From contig QZCP01000046.1 of the NCBI GenBank assembly GCA_003956705.1, forward strand, positions 161,605-225,604: a stretch of 64,000 nucleotides of DNA, given 5' to 3'. This DNA is from Brevipalpus yothersi (Eukaryota > Arthropoda > Arachnida > Trombidiformes > Tenuipalpidae). Under the pieces are notes generated by a model. The model was not told the DNA's origin. It ran no database searches and saw only the letters and a program-made list of their open reading frames with translations. The translations under genes and the position numbers were made by a program. Below, piece by piece: positions 36,010-45,639 of this stretch (position 1 is its first letter; each line of letters opens with the position of its first letter).

Positions 36010-37521
36010 ATGTCTTTTTTCGATTCTACGCAACTTGAGATCCAAAATACTGTGACCAAGTTTTTGATCTCACTTTTGATTGGTTTAATATTCATCCGAC
36101 TGTTTAAAAGAATTTATGAGATATTTAAACTTCCACCTGGTCCATATGGTCTTCCTATCATCGGATATTTGCCCTTTATGAGTGAGAATTTTGCTGGAAC
36201 TTACATCAAGTTGGGTAAAAAATATGGATCACCATTCTCGATTCATCTGGGCAATTATGACTTCGTAGTGATCAACGACTGGGATCATACCCATGAAGCT
36301 CTTGGAAAAGAAGAACTTCACGCTCGACCACCCGATGGTTTTGCTGGTGGACTTTTTGGTGTAAAAGGTTTAGGTGATTTGAGTGGCCAGCCATGGAAAG
36401 ATCAACGAAGAACTGCTCTACACATTTTGCGAGACATTGGTTTTGGTAAAAGTGTTATGGAAGATAAGATTTGTGAAGAAATCGAATTATTTGTGAAAGA
36501 ACTCGACAAACAAAGAGGCAAGCCATTCAATGTTCTGGATCTTCTATCTTCGAGTACAAGCAATAATATTTGTGTTTTAACTTATGGTAAGCGATATGAA
36601 TATGATGACGAAGAGAAAATTCAGCTCGACTTTATGACCAAAAAAAGTGCAGAAGGATCGACGTTCATAGGAATAGCAATTGCGATGCCTTACATGGTGA
36701 AGATATTTAAGTTTCTTGGTAGTAAGAAGTATAAGTTTTTCATGGATGTTGCAGCAAAAACAGCAGCATTTGATGAAGCTCACATCAAAAGACATCAAAA
36801 TTCAGGTTATGAACACATTCCTGATTATATTGATGGTTTTCTAGAAAAAATGGAGGAACGAAAAGCAAAAGGATTACCTCTGGAAACATTTACCTTACCT
36901 GTTCTCAAGACCAATATTGGCACTCTTTTTGGTGCTGGATCAACAACTGTTTATGCAACCATGTCATGGATCATACTTTTTCTGGTTAAACATCCTCATT
37001 ATCAAGCGAAAATACGTGAGGAAATATCTCGAATTATTGGCTCTAGGAGACCAACTTACGAAGATCGTCTACTGATGCCTTTTACTCTAGCTTTCATCTA
37101 TGAAACTCTTCGTTATCGTACGATCATTCCTGTTAATTTGGCTCGATATTCAACGAAAGATCTGTACTTGGGGAAAACTTTCATTCCAAAAGGAACTTTT
37201 GTCGTCTTCAACTTCTATGCTGTCGATCATGATCCAAGTCTATGGGCTGAGCCTGATAAATTCATGCCCGAACAATTTCTGTCTTCAGATCAATCAGAAG
37301 TAATTGTTCCACCTCATTTGACACCGTTTGGAGGAGGTAAACGAAAGTGTATCGGAGAAAATTTGGCTATGGTTGAGCTTTTCCAGTATCTGACAAGTTT
37401 AGTCCAAAGATATAACTTGAGAGCACAAAATGGTCCAGATAATGTATCTGATGAGATTAAGCATGGCTTTGTTTCGTTTCCTCTTCATATGCCACAAATC
37501 ATAATCCAATCTGTGAATTAG
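36010..37521 (+). CDS. Cytochrome P450, CYP2 clan, array member 3
   Basis: Intronless, 503 aa, starting MSFFDSTQLEIQN. Anchor, LPPGPYGLP hinge, helix C WKDQR, I-helix GAGSTT, K-helix ETLR and heme loop PFGGGKRKCIGEN are present. The meander motif reads PEQF with Q422 instead of the near-invariant Arg of PERF, which normally forms a charge triad with the K-helix Glu and Arg. It shares long near-identical tracts with member 4 (for example SVMEDKICEEIELF to LLSSSTSNNIC) and with the 3' fragment at 27897, so these form one subgroup. Confidence 0.92.
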   Translation: MSFFDSTQLEIQNTVTKFLISLLIGLIFIRLFKRIYEIFKLPPGPYGLPIIGYLPFMSENFAGTYIKLGKKYGSPFSIHLGNYDFVVINDWDHTHEALGKEELHARPPDGFAGGLFGVKGLGDLSGQPWKDQRRTALHILRDIGFGKSVMEDKICEEIELFVKELDKQRGKPFNVLDLLSSSTSNNICVLTYGKRYEYDDEEKIQLDFMTKKSAEGSTFIGIAIAMPYMVKIFKFLGSKKYKFFMDVAAKTAAFDEAHIKRHQNSGYEHIPDYIDGFLEKMEERKAKGLPLETFTLPVLKTNIGTLFGAGSTTVYATMSWIILFLVKHPHYQAKIREEISRIIGSRRPTYEDRLLMPFTLAFIYETLRYRTIIPVNLARYSTKDLYLGKTFIPKGTFVVFNFYAVDHDPSLWAEPDKFMPEQFLSSDQSEVIVPPHLTPFGGGKRKCIGENLAMVELFQYLTSLVQRYNLRAQNGPDNVSDEIKHGFVSFPLHMPQIIIQSVN

Positions 37522-38286
37522 TAATGAGATTAATTTGGTTATCTTGTTTCTCAAACACCATCCTCTATTCTCTCCATTAAATTGATCTTTATATTGCATT
37601 GCAAAACAATCAATTTCCACGTCCATCGAGATTCTTGTCTTTACATGGGCTCTACTATATAAAAACTTTTTCCTAATCAGTCGAAATAAAGTTATGTTAA
37701 TTGGATGGTTAGATCTGATCTTATCTGATCAGGATCTCTGATCTGGTGGTATCTGATTTTCGATTGTACAATCAGAGTTGATGATCATCTTCGTTCGAAT
37801 TTCTGACCATTTTCAAGGACTATCCCGATGGTATATTGTAAGGGCTCAAAATGTATCAGTTGTGCAACTCTGTTTATCTTCTTTTCAGAACCGTATTTAT
37901 TGATATGCGAAGATAACACGAAGGAAGCGTTTGTTAATTCATTTGATTCTCATCCATTGCGCTTCGATCATGACAGTATGGAGTGAGATGAATTATTTCC
38001 AGACTTTAGAAGAATTTTTTTGACTTTTTTTTATGTTTACGATCTTGTAGATGAGGATAATTTTTGATTTGTAATAGCTTTCCAAATCTTGAGAAAATTT
38101 TTGCTCTCAAGTTATCTATCCATCTAATCAAAGCGATAGTTTCATTGCGAGTAAGTTACAACTACATGTTATACAGTTAGCCAGGAGAACAATATACTCT
38201 TTTTCGCCGGTGCAGATATGAAATAAATCGTTTCTTGATTAGTATCAGAATTTACAGCATCTATTGATGCTTTTACCTCAATGATG
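37522..38286. other. Gene-less spacer between P450 members 3 and 4
   Basis: About 765 bases. It includes the 3' flank of member 3, which differs from that of member 4, and a leader segment (about 38090-38125) resembling the one upstream of member 2. No other content seen. Confidence 0.5.
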
Positions 38287-39786
38287 ATGTGGTTTTTTAG
38301 TTTGATTCGAGATGATGTGACCAAGTTTTTGATCTCACTTTTGATTGGTTTAATATTCATTCGACTGTTTAAAAGAATTTATGAGATATTTAAACTTCCA
38401 CCTGGTCCATATGGTCTACCTATCATTGGATATTTGCCATTTATGAATGAAAATTTTGCTGGAACCTACATCAAGTTGGGTAAAAAATATGGATCACCAT
38501 TTTCAATTCATTTTGGAAAATATGATTTGATTGTGATCAACGATTGGGATCATGCTCGTGAAGCATTCGGAAAAGAGGAGCTTCTCGCTCGACCACCTGA
38601 TGGTTTTGCTGGTGGACTTTTTGGTGTAAAAGGTTTGGGTGATTTGAGTGGCCAGCCATGGAAGGATCAACGAAGAACTGCTCTCCACATTTTGCGAGAC
38701 ATTGGTTTTGGTAAAAGTGTTATGGAAGATAAGATTTGTGAAGAAATTGAATTATTTGTGAAAGAACTCGACAAACAAAGAGGCAAGCCATTCAATGTTT
38801 TGGATCTTCTATCTTCGAGTACAAGCAATAATATTTGTGTTGTGACTTATGGTAAAAGGTATGAATATGATGATGAAGAAAGAAACCAGATAGACTATAT
38901 GACGAAGAAAACTGCAGAAGGATCTGCCTTCATGGGCATAGCTATAGCTTTTCCTTACATAATGAAATTATTCAAAATTTTCGGCAGAAAGAAATACCAA
39001 CTTCTCATGGAAATTGCAGCGAAAACGGCGGCATTTGATGGAGCTCAAATTGAAAAGCACCAGAATTCAGGGTATGAACATATTCCTGATTATATTGATG
39101 GTTTTCTCGAGAAAATGGAAGAGCGAAAATCCAAAGGATTACCACTCGAAACCTTCACTTTGCCTGTTCTCAAGGCAAATATTAAGACCCTTTTCAACGC
39201 TGGATCGAAAACTGTGTATACGACTATGTCATGGATGATTCTTTTAATGGTTAAACATCCTCATTATCAAATGAAAATACGTGAAGAAATATCTCGAGTT
39301 ATCGGTTCTAGAAGACCTTCGTTCGAAGATCGTCTACTGATGCCTTTCACTGTAGCATTCATTTATGAAACTCTCCGATATCGTACGATTGTTCCACTAA
39401 ATTTGCCCCGATATTCAGCCAAAGATGTCAACTTGAACGGAACTTACATCCCAGAAGGAACATTAGTTGTTATAAATTTTTATGCTATCGATCACGATCC
39501 AAGTCTATGGACTGAGCCTAATAAGTTCATGCCTGAGAGACTTCTTACACCTGATCAATCAAAAGTGATCATTCCACCTCATTTGACACCATTTGGAACT
39601 GGTAAACGAAAGTGTATCGGAGAAAGTATGGCCCTAGTTGAGTTGTTCCAATACCTGACAAGTTTAGTCCAAAGATATAATTTGAGAGCACAAAATGGCC
39701 CAGATAATGTATCTGATGAGATTAAGCATGGCTTTGTTTCGTTTCCTCTTCATATGCCTCAAATTGTAATCCAGCCTGTGAATTAG
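38287..39786 (+). CDS. Cytochrome P450, CYP2 clan, array member 4
   Basis: Intronless. Three ATGs occur in a row (38281, 38284, 38287); I chose 38287 because MWFFSLIR then aligns base for base with MSFLSSIR of members 1 and 5. That gives 499 aa, with a 12-nt deletion just after it (IEDQ of the others is missing). The anchor, LPPGPYGLP, WKDQR, ETLR, PERL and heme loop PFGTGKRKCIGES are present. The I-helix reads NAGSKT rather than GAGS(S/T)T. The gene is a mosaic: most of the body matches member 3, the heme region matches members 1 and 5, and the last 50 codons match member 3 again. Confidence 0.9.
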   Translation: MWFFSLIRDDVTKFLISLLIGLIFIRLFKRIYEIFKLPPGPYGLPIIGYLPFMNENFAGTYIKLGKKYGSPFSIHFGKYDLIVINDWDHAREAFGKEELLARPPDGFAGGLFGVKGLGDLSGQPWKDQRRTALHILRDIGFGKSVMEDKICEEIELFVKELDKQRGKPFNVLDLLSSSTSNNICVVTYGKRYEYDDEERNQIDYMTKKTAEGSAFMGIAIAFPYIMKLFKIFGRKKYQLLMEIAAKTAAFDGAQIEKHQNSGYEHIPDYIDGFLEKMEERKSKGLPLETFTLPVLKANIKTLFNAGSKTVYTTMSWMILLMVKHPHYQMKIREEISRVIGSRRPSFEDRLLMPFTVAFIYETLRYRTIVPLNLPRYSAKDVNLNGTYIPEGTLVVINFYAIDHDPSLWTEPNKFMPERLLTPDQSKVIIPPHLTPFGTGKRKCIGESMALVELFQYLTSLVQRYNLRAQNGPDNVSDEIKHGFVSFPLHMPQIVIQPVN

Positions 39787-40689
39787 TGGTAAGATTGATA
39801 TTAATTTGGTTATCTTGCTCCTCCTACTCACGTGTGTTCTCAAGAAGAGTCGCATTCAATTCACTATTCCCTATTTTATTAACATTTTTCGAAAATTGAT
39901 CAGAATAATCTTCACCAACGTGAGTAAAGGGTAGTAGTTCTTATAAACTCTATCATTTGTAAACTTTCCAATGAGTACATTTACAAGTGTTATCATAATG
40001 AAAAATATGAGATAAATTAGGTATTTGATCATCCCGTTCACCAATGACAGAAGCTAATCATTATCTTTTTATGCACCTGTGATGCATGTAATTTTTGACC
40101 AATAACTCGATGGTAGAATTTTTCATGATTGATCTATCAGTAATGGATCGGCTGACCTTTTTTTCGGGTTAGTATTCACTGAATTTCGAAGATTTCTTGT
40201 GGATACGTGTAGAATTTTTTTAGCCGAAAACATAGATCAATTCATTCAATTCTCATAGTAAGTTTTTGTTCCAATAAAGTAAGAAATTGCTGGAATTGCA
40301 ATTGATAGCGATGAAGTTTTCACAATAAAAGTTAGAAGAGAGGAAAGTTTGTGAGATAGACAACTAATAGACTCCAAGAGAAATTTTTTTGGCTATCTGA
40401 TCGTTTTCAATTCTTCTGGTGGGGAAAATTTTTGTCATGGAATTGTAGTTCCACTCATGATTCGAGCACATGAAGATAGTTGTTTGCCTTGTAGCGGAGA
40501 AGAATGATGTTGAAATTTTTTCTCACTCTTTTTTCTCCCTCTCTGGAATTATCTAATCAATAAATGCCTTTATCACGGAGAACAGTCAGTTTGGAAAACA
40601 ATTTGATCGTTTTTTGGTGGAGAAAAGTGTTCATAGATCATTCAGAAGAATTTGTGGTATCAATTACTCTCCAAGTTGATCCAAGAAGG
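39787..40689. other. Gene-less spacer between P450 members 4 and 5
   Basis: About 900 bases homologous to 28122-29242 in the first copy of the block, but without the AG and TACA tracts found there. The frame upstream of 40690 is open back to an ATG at 40564; the sister gene at 29243 has no such extension, so I treat 40564-40689 as leader. Confidence 0.6.
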
Positions 40690-42201
40690 ATGTCGTTTCT
40701 CAGTTCGATTCGAATTGAAGACCAAAGTGATGTGACAAAACTGCTTTTTTCAGTTCTAATCGGCTTGCTACTGATTCAAGTATTCAAACGGATATATGAA
40801 ATATTCAGACTTCCACCTGGGCCATATGGCCTACCGATTGTGGGATATCTGCCATTCATGAGTGAAAATTATGCCGGAGATTACATCAAAATGGGTAAGA
40901 AATATGGATCACCATTCTCGATTCATCTGGGAAAAGATGATTATGTGATCATTAACGATTGGGATCATGCTAATGAAGCTTTTGGAAAAGAGGAACTTTT
41001 GGCTCGTCAACCTGATGGCTTTGCTGGCGGGCTTTTCGGTGAAAAAGGCCTAGCAGATATGAGTGGACAAGAGTGGAAAGATCAACGAAGAACTGCTCTA
41101 CATATTTCACGAGACATTGGTTTTGGTAAAAGTGTTATGGAAGATAAGATGTGTGAAGAAATCGAATTATTTGTGAAAGAACTCGACAAACAGAAAGGCA
41201 AGCCATTCAATATTCTAGATCTTCTATCAGCAAGTACCAGTAACAATATTAGCGTTCTGGCTTATGGCAAGCGATATGAATATGACGATGAAGAGAAAAT
41301 TCAGCAAGATTATCTAACCAAAAAGCTAAACGAAGGAGATGCTTTCATTGGTCTCGGAACAGCTTTTCCATTTATGACCAAAGTTCTCAGTTTTTTGGGC
41401 AGTAAAAAATACAAATTTTTTGTTGATGGTATCAATAAAACTTTGGAATTTGATGCTTCTCAAATCAAAAAGCATAAGAATCCAGATTATGATCATATTC
41501 CTGATTATATTGATGGTTTTCTCGAGAAAATGGAAGAACGAAAAGCAAAAGGCTTACCATTGGATACATTCAGAATACCTGTTCTGCAAACTAACATAAA
41601 CGCTTTGTTCGGTGCTGGATCATCAACTGTATTTTCCACCATGTCATGGATGATTCTTCTAATGGTTAAACATCCTCACTATCAAGTGAAAATACGTGAA
41701 GAAATATCTCGAGTTATTGGTTGTAGAAGACCTTCATTTGAAGATCGTCTACTGATGCCTTTCACTGTCGCTTTTATCTACGAAACTCTTCGATATCGTA
41801 CGAACGTTCCGCTCAACCTTGTTCGATATGCTTCCAAAGATGTTCATGTAAAAAACACTTTCATTCCAAAAGGAACGTCAGTTGTAATTAACTTCTTTGC
41901 CATCGATCACGACTCAAGTCTATGGAACGATCCTGATAAGTTCATACCTGAAAGACTTCTTTCACCTGATCAATCAAAAGTAATTATTCCGCCTCATTTG
42001 ACACCATTTGGAGCTGGTAAACGAAAGTGTATTGGAGAAAGTATGGCCCTAGTTGAACTGTTTCAATACCTGACAAGTCTTGTCCAAAGATATGATTTGA
42101 AAGCAAGTGAAGGTCCTGATAAAGTATCTGATGAGATACTTAACGGCTTTGTTTCTGCACCTCTGCATATGCCACATATTATTATTCAATCAATCAATTG
42201 A
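40690..42201 (+). CDS. Cytochrome P450, CYP2 clan, array member 5
   Basis: Intronless, 503 aa, block sister of member 1 (same start MSFLSSIRIEDQSDVTKL and same C-terminus HMPHIIIQSIN). An in-frame ATG lies 126 bases upstream (40564), which would add 42 residues before the membrane anchor; similarity to member 1 argues for 40690. LPPGPYGLP, WKDQR, GAGSST, ETLR, PERL and PFGAGKRKCIGE are intact. Unlike member 1, it carries CRRPSFEDRLLMPF, matching member 6 nearby, so conversion has acted on one of the sisters. Residues between helix C and the I-helix are the most different from member 1. Confidence 0.93.
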   Translation: MSFLSSIRIEDQSDVTKLLFSVLIGLLLIQVFKRIYEIFRLPPGPYGLPIVGYLPFMSENYAGDYIKMGKKYGSPFSIHLGKDDYVIINDWDHANEAFGKEELLARQPDGFAGGLFGEKGLADMSGQEWKDQRRTALHISRDIGFGKSVMEDKMCEEIELFVKELDKQKGKPFNILDLLSASTSNNISVLAYGKRYEYDDEEKIQQDYLTKKLNEGDAFIGLGTAFPFMTKVLSFLGSKKYKFFVDGINKTLEFDASQIKKHKNPDYDHIPDYIDGFLEKMEERKAKGLPLDTFRIPVLQTNINALFGAGSSTVFSTMSWMILLMVKHPHYQVKIREEISRVIGCRRPSFEDRLLMPFTVAFIYETLRYRTNVPLNLVRYASKDVHVKNTFIPKGTSVVINFFAIDHDSSLWNDPDKFIPERLLSPDQSKVIIPPHLTPFGAGKRKCIGESMALVELFQYLTSLVQRYDLKASEGPDKVSDEILNGFVSAPLHMPHIIIQSIN

Positions 42202-42687
42202 TATTGAGTTCGAACCGAATTTTTTACTGCTCTTATGTCTTCTTCCCATGTAACTTTCGGGTTATTTTGTTACTAGGCTACTAGGTTTTCTATCTTTCTT
42301 AATTGTTATGAAGTAAATGAAACTGAAGTAATAACGCAATACTCATGAAGCCCATGTATGTCTTTCTCGATACATGTTGAACGTTCAACTCATAATTACA
42401 TTCATGTTACTGGATAACGAGATAGCCCACAAATCAGCCACTTAATTCAAGAAAATTCAATATTCACTCTGAAGTTAACCACTAAAGTCATCAGAATGAA
42501 GTTTAACCTTGTACTTGTTATGAGTCAAAACATGATGTAACGATATACTATCTACACTATTTACCCACTCAGTCTATTCTCTCCGTTTCATCGCGAAAAC
42601 ATTGGCTGGACTGTCAGCCTTCTGAACATTCATGAAAAACATTTTTTCAATGGGAAGTTGAATCCAAGACAGAGTCGATTCAATTGT

Positions 42688-42780
42688 GAGCCGCTCGAAG
42701 ATCAAAATGCTGTGACCAAGTTCTTGGTTCTCATTTTGATCAGTTTATATTTTTTGAACTAGTCAAACGAATATATAAAA
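42688..42780 (+). pseudogene. Second copy of the P450 N-terminal relic
   Basis: Reads LEDQNAVTKFLVLILISLYF then an in-frame stop, again matching the start of the P450 at 45640. The upstream 200 bases share the GAGTCAAAACATGATG leader element (42524-42539). Because both copies of the block hold the same truncated piece, the deletion that destroyed this gene happened before the block duplicated. Confidence 0.7.
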
Positions 42781-42887
42781 AATGAAATAAAATAATAGGT
42801 ATTAATATAAAATTTTCATCGCTCAACATGGCTTTGTTTTTAGTCTCTCGAAAAATGAACATGATTTTCGGTCAATTTTTTGATTTA

Positions 42888-42890
<3 letters not shown>

Positions 42891-42971
<81 letters not shown>
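42891..42971. repeat. (TC)n microsatellite
   Basis: Pure TC run of about 81 nt, the longest in the window. The duplicate locus at 31443-31459 has only 17 nt. Confidence 0.95.
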
Positions 42972-42974
<3 letters not shown>

Positions 42975-43469
42975 ATGGGAGCATTTTTTGTTGTAAAAAA
43001 TAACTGCAAATAGGCTGTATCTGGTAGAAATCCTACTGTAAGTGTATCTACAGTGTGTAGACAGTGATAATGTTTTTGAATGACTCTCGTGAGTGTAGTG
43101 AATTGTTACTCAATCTGTTATGAATAGTAGTGAAGCAATTTGATGGCCTTGATACATGTGTTGGAGGTGCAAAATTCACAAATGCGATTAGAAACTCACA
43201 AGCATTTGTCAGCCAATTCACTTGCCAACTAGAGTTGAGAGATTTCCACTCGTGATGAGGGAAAGCGAAATATCACACATTTTTCTTCTTATCTCTCTCT
43301 CTCCATTTTATTCACACATCTTCCAGTATCAACCCATTTGATCAATCTATGTACATTCGAAAAACGAGAAAAGAGAAATTATCCATCTAAATTTCCATGA
43401 CCATGATGATCTAGCATTAATTTTGTTTCTCAGTGGAATGTTTGTTTATGATTTATAAATTCACTTGGA

Positions 43470-44981
43470 ATGATGTTACTCCCCAGCTTGAAACTTTTGG
43501 TAGCTGAATTAGATCTGACCAGATTTCTAATCACTGCTTTGTGCTGCTTGATTGTAATTGAAGTATTAAAGCGTATCTATGTAATATCGAGACTTCCGCC
43601 TGGTCCTTATGGTTTACCAATCGTTGGATATTTACCCTTTATGAGTGAAAATTTTGCTGGAGACTACATCAAACTAGGCAAAAAGTATGGATCCCCATTT
43701 TCGATACATTTTGGCAAATTTGATTTCATTGTGATCAACGATTGGCATCATGCTAGTGAAGCATTTGCAGCAGAGGAACTTTTGGCTCGACCACCCGATG
43801 GTTTAGCTGGTGGACTTGTAGGTGAAAGAGGATTTGCCGAAATGAGTGGCCAACCATGGAAGGATCAACGAAGAACTGCTCTACATATTTTGCGAGACAT
43901 TGGTTTTGGTAAAAGTGCCATGGAAGATAAGATTGTAGAGGAGATTGAAATGTTTGCGGCTGAGCTTGACAAGCAGAAAGGCAAACCTATTGTGATTTCA
44001 GATCTTTTATCGGCAAGTACTAGCAACAATATCAGTGTTTTGACTTATGGTAAGCGATTCGAGTATGATGATGAAGAGAAAATTCAACATGATACTTTGT
44101 CAAAAAAAGCTGGAGAAGGGATAATCATTGGCATTGCTATGGTCATGCCATTCATGGTGAAAGTATTGAAATTATTCGGCTGGAAAAAGTACAAGGAGTT
44201 CATTGAGTTGGGTGAGAAAATTTTATCTTTCGATGGTGTCCAGATAAAAAGGCATCAGAGTCCAGACTATGATCATGTTCCTGATTATATTGATGGTTTT
44301 CTTGAGAAAATGGAAGAACGAAAAGCGAAAGGATTGCCTCTCGAAACCTTCACTTTGCCTGTTCTCAAGGCCAATATTGGCGCTCTTTTTGGTGCTGGAT
44401 CTTCAACTGTATTTTCCACAATGTTATGGACTGTACTTTTGCTGGTCAAACATCCCAAATATCAATCAAGAATTCGTGAAGAAATGTCTCGAGTTATTGG
44501 TTCTAGAAGACCTTCATTTGAAGATCGTCTACTGATGCCTTTCACTGTCGCTTTTATCTATGAAACTCTAAGATATCGTACGAATATTCCAATTAATTTG
44601 GCTCGATACGCAGCAAAAGATGTTTACTTGAATCAAACTTTCATTCCGAGAGGAACATCAGTTGTCATCAATTTTTACGCTATCGATCACGATCCAAGTC
44701 TATGGACTGAGCCTGATAAGTTCATGCCTGAGAGACTTCTTTCACCTGATCAATCAAAAGTAATTATCCCCCCTCATTTGACACCATTCGGAGCTGGTAA
44801 ACGAAAGTGTATTGGAGAAAGTATGGCTTTGTTAGAAATCTTTCAGTATTTAACTAATCTGGTTCAAAGATATGCTCTGACTACTGAGGAAGGTCCAGAT
44901 AAAGTATCTGATGAGATCAAGCATGGTTTCGTTTCATCTCCTCTACATATGCCAAAAATCATTCTTCAGCCAGCGAATTGA
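43470..44981 (+). CDS. Cytochrome P450, CYP2 clan, array member 6
   Basis: Intronless, 503 aa from ATG 43470, or 502 from ATG 43473, which is the start shared with the disabled sister at 31936. The N-terminus MLLPSLKLLVAELDLTRFLI differs from other members but is followed by the usual anchor and LPPGPYGLP. WKDQR, GAGSST, ETLR, PERL and PFGAGKRKCIGES are intact. It is the functional partner of the pseudogene in the first block copy. The tract SRRPSFEDRLLMPFTVAF is shared nearly base for base with member 5. Confidence 0.93.
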   Translation: MMLLPSLKLLVAELDLTRFLITALCCLIVIEVLKRIYVISRLPPGPYGLPIVGYLPFMSENFAGDYIKLGKKYGSPFSIHFGKFDFIVINDWHHASEAFAAEELLARPPDGLAGGLVGERGFAEMSGQPWKDQRRTALHILRDIGFGKSAMEDKIVEEIEMFAAELDKQKGKPIVISDLLSASTSNNISVLTYGKRFEYDDEEKIQHDTLSKKAGEGIIIGIAMVMPFMVKVLKLFGWKKYKEFIELGEKILSFDGVQIKRHQSPDYDHVPDYIDGFLEKMEERKAKGLPLETFTLPVLKANIGALFGAGSSTVFSTMLWTVLLLVKHPKYQSRIREEMSRVIGSRRPSFEDRLLMPFTVAFIYETLRYRTNIPINLARYAAKDVYLNQTFIPRGTSVVINFYAIDHDPSLWTEPDKFMPERLLSPDQSKVIIPPHLTPFGAGKRKCIGESMALLEIFQYLTNLVQRYALTTEEGPDKVSDEIKHGFVSSPLHMPKIILQPAN

Positions 44982-45639
44982 TGTTACTATTCTGAATCGT
45001 AAATGATTAAATTTTTTTCAAATCTATAGAAAATTATGCCAAATTATGGGTAAAAGGCTAGATAATTGTGTTGATGTGGGCCTCTAGATAAGCAAAATGA
45101 ATTCTCTCAGAGCTGATCAAGGCCTCTGATTCATCAGATAACTGATTGAACCATTTGGATTTCTCCACCATAAGATATTATAATATCTACAAAGATCTGT
45201 TCGATTCATACACTAAGCTCTCGAGCAACTGATTCTAGTTATTCAATCGAAACTCACAGTCAAACCAATAATTATTGCGCTCACACTACTGGATATCCAA
45301 TCCATCCAATCTCTTTCTCTTCAAAAATTTTATGCTGAGAATTAAACTACTCGCAACTAGGCAAACATTCAACCCAATAACCGGCTTCTTTTTAAGATTT
45401 AAAACTCAAGATTCTCTCTCAAACTTACTAGTCCTCAATAAGAAGTTTCACCTTGTACTTGTTAGGAGTCAAAACATGATGCGATGACTATCACTAGCTA
45501 ACCACACAATTTATGTGATTATTTTCTTCATTTCATTTCAAAAACAACGTTCTCTGGGTGTTCATTGAGAATAATTCATTCCCTGAGAAGTAAAATGTTT
45601 GATACCCATTCTTTTGATTAAATAGTTTAAATAATAAAA
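44982..45639. other. Gene-less spacer, leader of P450 array member 7
   Basis: About 660 bases. The distal 220 bases (from about 45450) are the intact form of the leader whose decayed copies sit at about 31063-31250 and 42500-42690. Confidence 0.55.

Larger units (their letters stand above)
42202..43469. other. Gene-less spacer with relic P450 leader and long microsatellite
   Basis: Homologous to 30755-31935. It carries the second copy of the P450 N-terminal relic (42688-42780) and an 81-nt TC run (42891-42971) where the first copy has only 17 nt. Confidence 0.65.
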
